Assembly: GCA_964383905.1 (NCBI GenBank)
Contig: CAYLJO010000028.1
Coordinates: forward strand, 1 to 42,758
DNA: 42,758 bases
DNA from: CAYLJO01 sp964383905
GTDB lineage: Bacteria; Acidobacteriota; Blastocatellia; Pyrinomonadales; Pyrinomonadaceae
Direction: 5' to 3'
The stretch's first letter is position 1. Each line of letters begins with the position of its first letter. Under the pieces are notes generated by a model. That model did not search any database. It was not told the DNA's origin and worked only from the letters and a program-made list of their open reading frames with translations. A program made the position numbers and the translations under genes. This document shows positions 16,416 to 24,393 of this stretch, in pieces.

Positions 16416-16460
16416 GAATCAATTGCCTGCGTGCCCGACAAACACGCAGTAGCCGCAGAG

Positions 16461-16484
16461 ATGACGGCATTAATGCGCCGTCAT
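16461..16484. promoter_or_regulatory. 24-bp palindrome upstream of mobA
   Basis: Perfect 8-base arms ATGACGGC (16461-16468) and GCCGTCAT (16477-16484) flank an eight-base centre, 46 bases upstream of mobA and about 330 bases before the S55 gene. It could be an operator for mobA or an RNA hairpin. It does not resemble the ModE box. Confidence 0.35.
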
Positions 16485-16589
16485 AAACGTCCCACCGGGC
16501 GAATATTTAAGACGCTTATTGGCGCGGGCTCTCATTTCCATCGAAAGCGCACGTTATCACGCGGTGAGAGCAAGCGGCAAGAAAGAAAT

Positions 16590-16676
16590 GTAGAAGGCAA
16601 AAGGAAAAAGCCAAAAATAAAGAGGCGCGTCAGCCTTACTTTTGCTTTTTACATTTTACCTTTTACCTTCTTTAAG
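16590..16676. repeat. AAAGGYAAAA-family inverted repeat upstream of the S55 gene
   Basis: The left arm GTAGAAGGCAAAAGG plus AAAAAGCCAAAA (16590-16617) is matched by the right arm, whose reverse complement reads AAGAAGGTAAAAGGTAAAAT then GTAAAAAGCAAAAG (about 16637-16675). The two can fold into a long imperfect AU-rich hairpin. The region 16416-16810 otherwise holds only the 24-bp palindrome described separately; no gene is seen in it. Confidence 0.55.
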
Positions 16677-16810
16677 TTTGCGCCGATTTCAGTTATATTC
16701 AGTACTGGTGGCCGTGGTTGTACTCCCCCCTCGTCACGCTCGCGCTGTCACCGGCGGCGTGCTCACCCTTTGAAAGGTTTTGGAAGTATCTCATCCCGAG
16801 AGGTAGCTTG

Positions 16811-18676
16811 ATGAAAAGAGATTTTGCAGTGATCTTCACATTGGCTCTCATGCTGGCGGGCCTCCTGTGTGTTCCTGTTTATGCCCAGCAAAAACCGGTT
16901 GCCGGCGTCGAGGACGCGCGTCTGTTCCCCCTCGAAAATGTCCGGGCAGGTATGAAAGGGGTGGCGCGGACGGTGTTCGCCGGAACAGAGCCACAGGAAT
17001 TCGGGGTCGAGATTCTGGGCGTGTTGCCGGGCTTTCCGGCGCCGCGCCAGTCGGCGATTATCGCGCGGCTGACGGGCGCCAACGTCGAGAAAACAGGGGT
17101 ATTTGCCGGAATGTCTGGCTCGCCGGTCTTTATCGACGGGCGACTGGTCGGGGCGATCGCCTTTAGTTTTCCTTTCGCCAAAGAGCCGATTGCGGGCATC
17201 ACCCCCATTCGGCAAATGATTAACATCTTTGAGCGCGGCGGCGGCCCGGGGAAGAATTCCGTCGAACCGCACGCCCTCTCATTCACGCAATTGGCCGGCG
17301 CCGAATGGAGGCCCAATTTACCGAAACCGGCGGTGACGGGCGCGCCGCTGGTGGCGGCGGTGGCGGCCACCTCGCCGCTCGCCAATCTGATGGGCCAGCA
17401 ATTTGCGCCAATCGCCACGCCTGTCGTCTTCGGCGGCATCAGCCAGGAATCACTCGCGCTCTTTGCGCCGCAGCTCATGGCCGGCGGGTTATTGCCGGTC
17501 TCCGGCGCCGGCGGCGCGGCTGCAATCACGCCGCTCGCTCCGGCGACGGAAAAGACGCTCGCTCCGGGCACCTCCGTGAGCGTTCAACTCGTGCGCGGCG
17601 ATTATTCGATCGCCGCTTCGGGCACGGTGACGTTTCGTGACGGTCAGCGCGTTTACGCCTTCGGCCACCCATTCCTGAACCTCGGCGCGTCGGATATGCC
17701 GATGACCGAAGCTTCGGTTGTGACCGTGGTCCCGAACACAAATAACTCTTTCAAACTGGCCGTTCCGGGCCAGATGGTCGGGGCGATCTCGCAGGACCGT
17801 GCGACGGGCGTGTACGGCCAGCTCGGCCAGTCCCCCAAAATGATTCCCGTCAGCATCAACCTGCATACGAGCCGCGACCGCACGGAAGCGTATCGATATG
17901 AGGTGGCGAACGATCCTTTCCTGACGCCGCTGCTGCTGAACATCACGATCTTCAATACGATCACCTCGACCGAGCGTGCGCTGGGCGATTCGACGATCAG
18001 CGTGCGCGGTCAGATCGACGTCAAGGGCCAGGGCGCGGTACGTTTGGATCGGCGGTTCTCGGCCATGAACGCGCCGATGCTGGCCGCCGGCTCCGTGGCC
18101 GTGCCCGTCGGCGAGCTGTTGACGAGCGGCTTCGATAATGTCGAGATCAGCGGCGTGACGCTTGACATCTCTTCGGCGGACACCAAGCTTGTCGGCACGC
18201 TGGAGCGTATCTCGATTGACAGAACGGAAGTGCAGCGCGGCGAGAAGGTCGAGATCCAGGCCTATGTCCGCACGGAATCCGGCAAGCAATTCGTCCAGCG
18301 GATCCCGCTCGAGATCCCGAACGACGTGCCGCCGGGCCAGCTCATCCTGTTTGTCGGCGACGGCGGCGCGTTACAGCAGGGCTTGGCGGCGCAAACCCTC
18401 GTCCCCAAAGACCTCGGGCAACTGGTCAACGCGATCAATAAAGTGAAGAAGAGCGACCGGCTATACGTGAAGCTCTTCCGTCCCACTCCCGGCGCAGTCA
18501 TCGGCACAGACGAACTGCCTAATCTCCCGCCGTCCGTAATGGCGACGCTCAACAGCGACAGGGCTTCGGGCGGCTATACGCCGACCCAGCTCTCGCCGCT
18601 CTACGAGAAGGAGCTACCGCCCGCCGAGTTTGTCATCGCGGGCCAACAACTGATCGGGATCAACGTGGTGCGCTAG
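16811..18676 (+). CDS. Secreted SpoIVB/S55-family protein with permuted catalytic motifs
   Basis: The 621-residue protein has a signal peptide (residues 1-25, ending VPVYAQQ). It then shows the S55 serine motif GMSGSP at residues 100-105 with following FIDGRLVGAIAFSF. Much later the S55 histidine-type motif appears as VYAFGHPF (His286), with a segment GAISQDRATGVYGQLG resembling SpoIVB. In Bacillus SpoIVB the His comes before the Ser motif, so the order is inverted here. The C-terminal 220 residues form an extra beta-rich domain. ATG 16811 is chosen because GAGAGG precedes it and the signal peptide starts there. A strong terminator follows. It is possibly a periplasmic peptidase; its substrate is unknown. 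Confidence 0.82.
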   Translation: MKRDFAVIFTLALMLAGLLCVPVYAQQKPVAGVEDARLFPLENVRAGMKGVARTVFAGTEPQEFGVEILGVLPGFPAPRQSAIIARLTGANVEKTGVFAGMSGSPVFIDGRLVGAIAFSFPFAKEPIAGITPIRQMINIFERGGGPGKNSVEPHALSFTQLAGAEWRPNLPKPAVTGAPLVAAVAATSPLANLMGQQFAPIATPVVFGGISQESLALFAPQLMAGGLLPVSGAGGAAAITPLAPATEKTLAPGTSVSVQLVRGDYSIAASGTVTFRDGQRVYAFGHPFLNLGASDMPMTEASVVTVVPNTNNSFKLAVPGQMVGAISQDRATGVYGQLGQSPKMIPVSINLHTSRDRTEAYRYEVANDPFLTPLLLNITIFNTITSTERALGDSTISVRGQIDVKGQGAVRLDRRFSAMNAPMLAAGSVAVPVGELLTSGFDNVEISGVTLDISSADTKLVGTLERISIDRTEVQRGEKVEIQAYVRTESGKQFVQRIPLEIPNDVPPGQLILFVGDGGALQQGLAAQTLVPKDLGQLVNAINKVKKSDRLYVKLFRPTPGAVIGTDELPNLPPSVMATLNSDRASGGYTPTQLSPLYEKELPPAEFVIAGQQLIGINVVR

Positions 18677-18700
18677 AAGCGAAGCGAGGTGGGTACAGAG

Positions 18701-18735
18701 ACGAGGTGAGAGACCGGGCATCTCACCTCGTTTTA
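18701..18735 (+). terminator. Strong intrinsic terminator after the S55 gene
   Basis: A perfect 11-bp stem (ACGAGGTGAGA / TCTCACCTCGT) with a nine-base loop is followed by TTTT, 24 bases after the S55 stop codon. It separates that gene from the convergent rsmG. Confidence 0.9.
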
Positions 18736-18748
18736 CTTAGGGGCAAGG

Positions 18749-19384
18749 TCAAGTCGCACGCCTGGCGACAAAGAGGTAACGCTGTTCGGACTCGGGTATG
18801 TGGAGGGCGGTGTAAGGGAGGGCGGCCCTTTCGATCTGCTCGCGGATCGTCCGGCCTCCGAAGAGCAGTAGGGTACTCGCGGGCGGCGACCAGGCGACCA
18901 GTTTTTGGAAGACCGCGGCAAAATGGTCGAGCGCACGGCAGGTGATGAATTCCGCGTCCGGTGTGGCCGTCTTCTCAAATCGACTGGCCGTCACCTGGGC
19001 CGTCTCCTGGGCGCCTGTCCGCCGCAAGGCTTCGCGCAGGAAGACGACCTTCTTCGGTGAAGATTCAATGAGTGTGGCGCGGATGTCCGGGCGCATGATC
19101 AAACAGGGAATGATGGGGAGGCCCGCGCCGGAGCCGACGTCTGCCACCCGCGCGCCGTGCGGTAGGTGTGGCAGGGCGAGCAATGATTCGAGAATGTGGC
19201 GCGTGGCAAACTCCGCGGGCGGGCACGGCGCGACGAGGTGCAGCCGCGCGTTCCAGTCGTTCAACAGCTCGTAGTAGTCGCACAATCGCGCAAGGGCGGG
19301 CGCTGGTAACTGCACCTGGAAGCGCCCGGCGTGCGTTTCAAGCGCACCGGCAAACTCTTCCGTAAGTGATGATCTTTCGGCCAT
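18749..19384 (-). CDS. rsmG: 16S rRNA (guanine527-N7)-methyltransferase
   Basis: RsmG (GidB) methylates G527 of 16S rRNA using S-adenosylmethionine. The 211-residue length is typical. Visible marks are the N-W-N-A-R-L-H-L-V-A segment around residues 42-51 and the SAM-binding VADVGSGAGLPIIP at about 80-93. FITCRALDHF, matching the family conserved SRA-type loop, lies near residue 145. It is a single gene on the minus strand converging with the S55 gene; the parAB or mnmG neighbours often seen with rsmG are absent. Confidence 0.93.
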   Translation of the reverse strand: MAERSSLTEEFAGALETHAGRFQVQLPAPALARLCDYYELLNDWNARLHLVAPCPPAEFATRHILESLLALPHLPHGARVADVGSGAGLPIIPCLIMRPDIRATLIESSPKKVVFLREALRRTGAQETAQVTASRFEKTATPDAEFITCRALDHFAAVFQKLVAWSPPASTLLLFGGRTIREQIERAALPYTALHIPESEQRYLFVARRAT

Positions 19385-19476
19385 ATTAACGAGCCGCCAG
19401 TCGGGGATGACAGATTAGATGATATCTGACCTGCGTTACAGTTCCGGAGGGACGGGATGCTTATCGAAGTATTCAA

Positions 19477-19556
19477 GTCCAAAGTCCAAGGTCGAAAGTC
19501 CAAAGTCAAAAGCTTAGACTATTAGACAGGATTGACAGAATTAACAAGATGACTTT
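19477..19556. repeat. GTCCAAA word repeat and ACAGGATTGACAGAATTAAC tract
   Basis: Between rsmG and the decarboxylase gene, a run of GTCCAAAGTCC, AAGGTCGAAAGTCC and AAAGTC words (19477-19508) is followed by TTAGACAGGATTGACAG and AATTAACAAGAT (about 19522-19551). Both are degenerate short tandem words rather than coding sequence. The rest of 19385-19601 shows no gene. Confidence 0.5.
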
Positions 19557-19601
19557 CCGATTTTATCATCTCCACCTCGGTGAATCCCGTCTGAATTTCC
19601 T

Positions 19602-21077
19602 ATGAGTGAATCTTTGAGCGCAGAGCACGAGCGGTTGGGGCGCGCGGTCACGGGTATCATCGCCGATTACGCCCGCTCTCTGGACGGCGCGCGCGTCAAC
19701 TCCGAGGCCACGCCCGCCGACCTCGAGAAGCTCTTTGATGAGCCGCTGCCGGAAACCGGTGTCAGCGCGGACGAGATTCTGGCGCGCTTCACGCGCGATG
19801 TGATACCGCACGCGATGCAGATCCCCAGCCCGCGATACTACGGCCTGTTCAACCCGACGCCGCTGCCGATCGCCGTGTGGGCCGATGCGCTCTGCTCGGC
19901 GATCAACCAGAACGGGGCGGCGTGGCGCAATTCCCCCGCGGCGAGTGTGATCGAGGTGCGCGTCCTCCGCTGGCTCTGCGAACTGGTCGGCTACGGAGGC
20001 GGAAGCTACGGCACGCTGGCGAGCGGCGGCTCTGAAGCCAATCTCATCGCCCTCAAGTGCGCGCGGGATAACACTGACGCGCGCGTGCGGGATCGGGGGC
20101 TGCGCGCCGCCGCACGCGACCCGGTGGTCTACGCGTCCGAGCAGTGTCACTACTCTTTCGTGAAGAGCATAGATATTCTCGGCATGGGCCGCGAGGGCCT
20201 GCGTAAAATAGCCACGGACGATTACTTCCGCATCCGGATCAACGCGCTGCGCGAGGAGATCGAGCGCGACCGGCGCGCCGGACGGGTCGCCTGTTGCATC
20301 GTGGGCGCGGCGGGCGCGACCTCGACCGGCATTATTGATCCGCTGGATCAACTGGCGGACGTCGCTCGCGAATACAACTGCTGGTTTCATGTCGACGCGG
20401 CGTATGGCGGGGCGCTCGCGTGCTCGCCACGGCACAGGCCGCTCCTCAGTGGCATCGAACGTGCGCATTCGATCACGATTGACCCGCACAAGTGGATGTT
20501 CGTTCCGTTCGCTTGCGGCGCCGTGCTCGTGCGCGACGGGGCGCGCGTGCTGCGCGATGCGTTCGATATTACGCCGGAGTATCTCAGCGAAGAGCGCGGC
20601 GGGGCGGACGTCCGCTACGACTTTTTCCGTTACGGGCAGCTCGGCACCCGCCGCTTCAACGCCCTCAAAATATGGATGGCGCTTAAGTCCCTCGGCACCG
20701 CCGGCTATGCGTCCATCATCGAGCGGCAGATCGAGCTCACGCGTTACCTGGCGATGCACCTCGACGAGCTGGAGGATTTCCAGCGCCTTGGCGAAGTGCA
20801 AACGGCCGTCTGCTGCTTCCGTTTTTCGCCTCAACCGATGCGCGAGGCGAGCGGCCCGGCGCTCGACCGGCTGCAGATGGCCTTACAGCAGCGCGTGGAG
20901 CGGAGCGGCGAGGCGTGGCTTTCAACCACCGTGCTCCACGGTCGCCGCGCGCTCCGGGTCAACATCAACAGCTTTCTGACGGAGCAGCGTCACGTTGATG
21001 ATCTGGTAGAATTGCTGCGGCGCGAAAGCGCGCGGTTGATGGAAGTTTTAAACACCGGTGAAGAAAGGGGAGTGTGA
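19602..21077 (+). CDS. PLP-dependent group II decarboxylase (aromatic-L-amino-acid type)
   Basis: The 491-residue enzyme belongs to the pyridoxal-phosphate group II decarboxylases. The PLP-binding Lys297 is in IDPHKWMFVPF. Asp265 is in FHVDAAYGGAL and His183, which stacks on the cofactor, in SEQCHYSFVKS; TLASGGSEANLIAL (138-151) binds phosphate. Members decarboxylate aromatic amino acids, glutamate, diaminobutyrate and other substrates, and some are aldehyde synthases; the substrate is undetermined. Its TGA overlaps the ATG of the next gene (TGATG), so the exported dikinase-like protein is translationally coupled to it. An apparently long minus-strand frame here is an antisense shadow. Confidence 0.87.
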   Translation: MSESLSAEHERLGRAVTGIIADYARSLDGARVNSEATPADLEKLFDEPLPETGVSADEILARFTRDVIPHAMQIPSPRYYGLFNPTPLPIAVWADALCSAINQNGAAWRNSPAASVIEVRVLRWLCELVGYGGGSYGTLASGGSEANLIALKCARDNTDARVRDRGLRAAARDPVVYASEQCHYSFVKSIDILGMGREGLRKIATDDYFRIRINALREEIERDRRAGRVACCIVGAAGATSTGIIDPLDQLADVAREYNCWFHVDAAYGGALACSPRHRPLLSGIERAHSITIDPHKWMFVPFACGAVLVRDGARVLRDAFDITPEYLSEERGGADVRYDFFRYGQLGTRRFNALKIWMALKSLGTAGYASIIERQIELTRYLAMHLDELEDFQRLGEVQTAVCCFRFSPQPMREASGPALDRLQMALQQRVERSGEAWLSTTVLHGRRALRVNINSFLTEQRHVDDLVELLRRESARLMEVLNTGEERGV

Positions 21078-22993
21078 TGAGTCTCTTAAGAATTCATCGG
21101 CCGGCGGCGTGGGCGCTTTGTGCTTTGATGCCGGCGCTTTTCGCCGTCGCGGTGCTGAGAGCCCAGTCGACCGGCCAACGGTGGCTACCCGCGATAGCTT
21201 CACGAGCGGAGTTTGATTCGATTGCGCGCACCGATGACGCCAATACGCCCTACCCGCTGCCGCACGTACTGTTTGTCATCGACCGCCGCGACAATAATAA
21301 AATCTACTACGTCAACACGCGGCGCTACACCTTCCACAAGGATTTCGTCAACGGCACGTACCTGTCGCTGGAGCGCGGGCGCGAGTTCTTTGAGAATAAC
21401 TACCTCAAGCCTAATCGCCGTTTCATCATGGGCACCATCGCCTATCAAACGCCCGTCAAGCGCTGGACGTTTGAGTTCTGGGAGGGCGATCTGATTCCGG
21501 CGGAGCAGATCAGGCTCGCGTCGGACGTAATTAATAAGAGTTTTTTCGCGCCCGTCGCTTTTAAACCAAACTCGCTGCGGCAGGAGGAAGCATCAGGCGG
21601 TGTCGAAGGTTTGCCGCGCGTGTTGCAGAGCGACATCGCAAAGGAGCAGGAGTATCAAGCGCTCAACGTGGCGCGCGGGCTGGGGCGCATCCACATCATC
21701 AAAAAGTTGGACGATAGCGTTGACATTCATTTCAATGAGATTGTCGTCCTCGACGAAGTGCCCGTCCAACTTCCGCCCGTCGCCGGGATTATTACGACCA
21801 AGCCCTCGACGCCGCTTTCACACATCAACCTCCTGGCAAAATCGTGGGGCGTGCCGAACGCTTACATCAAGGACGCGCAAGAGCTGTTGAAACAGTACGA
21901 CGGCTGGTGGGTCGCCCTCGAGACGAAGCGCGACTCTTATACGATCAAGCGCGCCGACCTGGACCAGCTGAAAGAGTATCAAAAGCGGCTCGCCGAGCGC
22001 CTCGACGTCATGAAGCCGCACTATGATTTATCGGTGCGGCGGCTCGCGGGCCTTCGCGAGCAGCGCGCCAAATCCGTCATCGCCTACGGCGCAAAGTCTG
22101 CGAACCTGGGTGAATTAATGCACGCGCATCTCCCGGGCGTCGAAGTCCCTGACGGGTTCACGATCCCTTTCTTCTATTACGACCGGTTCATCAAAGAGAA
22201 TCATCTTGAAGAGCCGATCTACGAGATGCTGAACAATCAGCGCTTTGTCCACGATCCGGCTTACCGCCGCCAGCGCCTCACGGCGATGCGTGAACGTATT
22301 CAGCAGGGGGAGGTGAATGCGCAGTTGCGCGCGGAAATCCTGCGCCGCGTTCACGCCGAATTCCCCGGCAAGGGGCTGTTTGCGCGCAGCTCGACCAACT
22401 CAGAGGACCTGCCGAACTTTAACGGCGCGGGCCTTTACACGACCGTACCAAACGTCCGCACCGACAAGCAGCTCGTCGAAGGGATCAAGACCGTCTGGGC
22501 CTCGGTGTGGAACTTCGAGGCTTATGAAGCGCGCGAGCGCGCTAACATCGACCACTCGAAAATCTTCATGGCCGTGCTTATTCAGGAGGGGATCAACTCG
22601 GAGAGCTCCGGCGTGATGATTACGACCGACCCTTACGACCGTGATAATAAAGATGCGATCTATATCAGCGCGAAGCGCGGCCTCGGTATGAAGGTCGTCG
22701 AGGGCCAAAAGATCGCCGAACAACTGGTCTATCGCCCACAGGCCAATGCCGTCCAGGTGTTGACGCGCTCGGCGGAAGACAGCCTCTTAACGTTTGACGA
22801 AAACGGCGGGATCAAAGAGATCCCGATCACGGGCGAACGTAAGGTGCTCACGGACGAGGTGATCCGCAACTTGGCGCACGCGGCCGAAAGCATCAAACGT
22901 GTATTCGGGGGCCATGATCAGGATATCGAATGGGCTTACATGCGCGGGCAGATCTACATCGTGCAATCCCGCCCGTACATTGCGGGTGGTTAA
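21077..22993 (+). CDS. Exported PEP-synthase/glucan-dikinase-like protein (His domain before ATP-grasp)
   Basis: The 638-residue protein has a hydrophobic N terminus resembling a signal peptide (residues 9-29, ending AVLRAQS). A phosphohistidine swivel-like domain follows with His249 in STPLSHINLLAKSWGVPN. The C-terminal ATP-binding domain (about 330-638) contains YGAKSANLGEL, FARSSTNSEDLPNF, GAGLYTTVPN and DIEWAYMRGQIYIVQSRPY, all typical of the PPDK/PEP-synthase N-terminal ATP-grasp. The His domain preceding the ATP domain is the order of plant glucan water dikinases, opposite to PEP synthase. ATG 21077 has AGGGGAG upstream. Export of an ATP-dependent enzyme is odd; the helix may be an anchor. 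The reaction is unknown. Confidence 0.78.
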   Translation: MSLLRIHRPAAWALCALMPALFAVAVLRAQSTGQRWLPAIASRAEFDSIARTDDANTPYPLPHVLFVIDRRDNNKIYYVNTRRYTFHKDFVNGTYLSLERGREFFENNYLKPNRRFIMGTIAYQTPVKRWTFEFWEGDLIPAEQIRLASDVINKSFFAPVAFKPNSLRQEEASGGVEGLPRVLQSDIAKEQEYQALNVARGLGRIHIIKKLDDSVDIHFNEIVVLDEVPVQLPPVAGIITTKPSTPLSHINLLAKSWGVPNAYIKDAQELLKQYDGWWVALETKRDSYTIKRADLDQLKEYQKRLAERLDVMKPHYDLSVRRLAGLREQRAKSVIAYGAKSANLGELMHAHLPGVEVPDGFTIPFFYYDRFIKENHLEEPIYEMLNNQRFVHDPAYRRQRLTAMRERIQQGEVNAQLRAEILRRVHAEFPGKGLFARSSTNSEDLPNFNGAGLYTTVPNVRTDKQLVEGIKTVWASVWNFEAYEARERANIDHSKIFMAVLIQEGINSESSGVMITTDPYDRDNKDAIYISAKRGLGMKVVEGQKIAEQLVYRPQANAVQVLTRSAEDSLLTFDENGGIKEIPITGERKVLTDEVIRNLAHAAESIKRVFGGHDQDIEWAYMRGQIYIVQSRPYIAGG

Positions 22994-23012
22994 AGTGACG
23001 GTAAAAGCATCA

Positions 23013-23547
23013 ATGCGACTCCTTATTTACCTTGCATGTTGCGCCGCGGCGCTTAGTGTGAGCGCCTGTCGCGGAAGTGATCAGCCTGTTGCGGATGGCG
23101 TCAGGCCGGCGGCGAATGCGTCCTCGACAACGAATTCGACTTACCCGGAGCCCCTCGCCCGCGACAACTCCGGCGGGCACAAACGCCGCCCCGTCTGCGG
23201 CGGGCACGGGTGATCCGATCGACACCTCGAAGTATGATGCCGAGATCGCGCGGCTCAAAAAGCAGGCGGATCGAGAGGGCGGGGAGGCCTCGGCGCACAC
23301 GGCCCTGGCCAAAGCTTATCTGGCGCGCGCCGGCGCACTCACGGAAGCGCGCCAGTACCGGGCCGCGCTCGGCGATTACCGGCGGACGCTGCGCTACGAC
23401 CCCGGTAATCAGCAGGCGCAGGAAATGTCTTCGATGATCGTGAGCATTCTGCGCAAGATGGGACGTGAAGTTCCGGCGGAGGGCGAGGAGCCCGCCCCGC
23501 TCCCGTTCACACCCGGCGCGGGCGATCAGAAGAATAGTAAAAAATGA
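23013..23547 (+). pseudogene. TPR-type lipoprotein gene with a frameshift
   Basis: Frame one from ATG 23013 encodes a lipoprotein signal (MRLLIYLACCAAALSVSAC, lipobox VSAC) and a Ser/Thr/Pro-rich linker but then ends at TGA near 23214. The +1 frame carries on with TPAGTNAAPSAAGTGDP and IDTSKYDAEIARLKKQA, then a tetratricopeptide-like region (HTALAKAYLARAGALTEARQ, YRAALGDYRRTLRYDPGNQQ) to TGA at 23545-23547. A single base gained in the GC-rich stretch at about 23150-23165 explains both halves. It may be a real mutation or a sequencing error. A GTG at 22995 is an alternative start. It follows the dikinase-like gene by 19 bp. Confidence 0.65.
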
Positions 23548-23616
23548 CAGGTTGTTAGCTTTGTTGTTTCAGCTCGTGAGGTACAAACCTGGTACTCGAA
23601 GCTCTATTCCGGTCTT

Positions 23617-24339
23617 ATGCTGATAATTCCTGCGATCGATCTAAAGAACGGTCAGTGCGTTCGCCTGACGCAGGGGCGCAAGGTGGACGTTAAAATTTAT
23701 GACGGCGATCCGGTCGAGATAGCGAAAGGTTTTGAGGCCGCCGGGGCGCGTATGCTGCACGTGGTGGATCTGGATGGCGCATTTGAAGGGGGCGTCTCGC
23801 CAAACCGCCGCGTGGCCCGCCGGATCATTCGCGCCGTCGAGATCCCCGTGCAGTTCGGCGGCGGGATGCGGTCCGTGACGGACGTGCAGCAGATGATTGA
23901 ATTCGGCGCGGCACAGGTTGTGATCGGGACGCTCGCCGCCGAGTCTCCGGAGACGCTGGAAACCTTCATCCAGCTATTCGGTTTTCGTATCTGTGTCGGT
24001 ATCGATGCCCGCGGCGGGCAGGTGGTCACACGCGGGTGGGAAAAGCAGGAGAAGTTATCGGCCATTGAGCTGGCGCGACGCGTGGCGGACGTCGGCGTTG
24101 ATCGCATCGTCTATACGGACGTGGCGCGCGACGGGATGCTTGGGGGCGTCAATCTTGAACAGACGTGTGCCGTGGCGCACGCTTCGGGCCTGCGCGTCAC
24201 GGCTTCGGGCGGCGTCTCTTCGCTTGCCGATATCAAGCAGCTGCTGGGCGCACGCGAGTGCGGCGTCGACAGTGTCATTATTGGCAAGGCCCTCTACGAA
24301 GGGCGCTTTTCATTGCACGAAGCACTGCGGGTCGGATAA
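23617..24339 (+). CDS. hisA: Phosphoribosylformimino-5-aminoimidazole carboxamide ribotide isomerase
   Basis: HisA converts ProFAR to PRFAR in histidine synthesis. The 240-residue TIM barrel begins MLIIPAIDLKNGQCVRL with catalytic Asp8 and has the second acid at Asp130 in CVGIDARGGQV. Phosphate-binding loops QFGGGMRS and VTASGGVSS are also visible. No other his gene lies nearby. A dual HisA/TrpF (PriA) role is unlikely to be needed because trpF is present at 34.9 kb. It has no clear ribosome site at ATG 23617. Confidence 0.94.
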   Translation: MLIIPAIDLKNGQCVRLTQGRKVDVKIYDGDPVEIAKGFEAAGARMLHVVDLDGAFEGGVSPNRRVARRIIRAVEIPVQFGGGMRSVTDVQQMIEFGAAQVVIGTLAAESPETLETFIQLFGFRICVGIDARGGQVVTRGWEKQEKLSAIELARRVADVGVDRIVYTDVARDGMLGGVNLEQTCAVAHASGLRVTASGGVSSLADIKQLLGARECGVDSVIIGKALYEGRFSLHEALRVG

Positions 24340-24340
24340 A

Positions 24341-24379
24341 AGTAGTCGGTCAAAGGCCGGTTATTGACCACCGATTACT
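24341..24379. repeat. Hairpin element between hisA and the SDR gene
   Basis: AGTAGTCGGTCAA (24341-24353) is nearly complementary to TTGACCACCGATTACT (24364-24379) with a three-base bulge and one mismatch. The hairpin starts right after the hisA stop and ends 14 bases before the next start codon. It belongs to the same word style (GTCAGT/ACTGAC-like) as the element at 11.04-11.20 kb. Confidence 0.5.
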
Positions 24380-24393
24380 AACTGCTAATCAAG

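Noticed and set aside
17489..18289. Minus-strand open frame of 266 codons
   Set aside because: It is antisense to the S55 protein gene, has low-complexity Arg/His/Asp composition and no recognisable motif.
19566..20834. Long minus-strand open frame of 422 codons
   Set aside because: It is antisense to the PLP decarboxylase, whose motifs are intact; its Arg/Ala/Val-rich composition is typical of an antisense shadow in GC-rich DNA.
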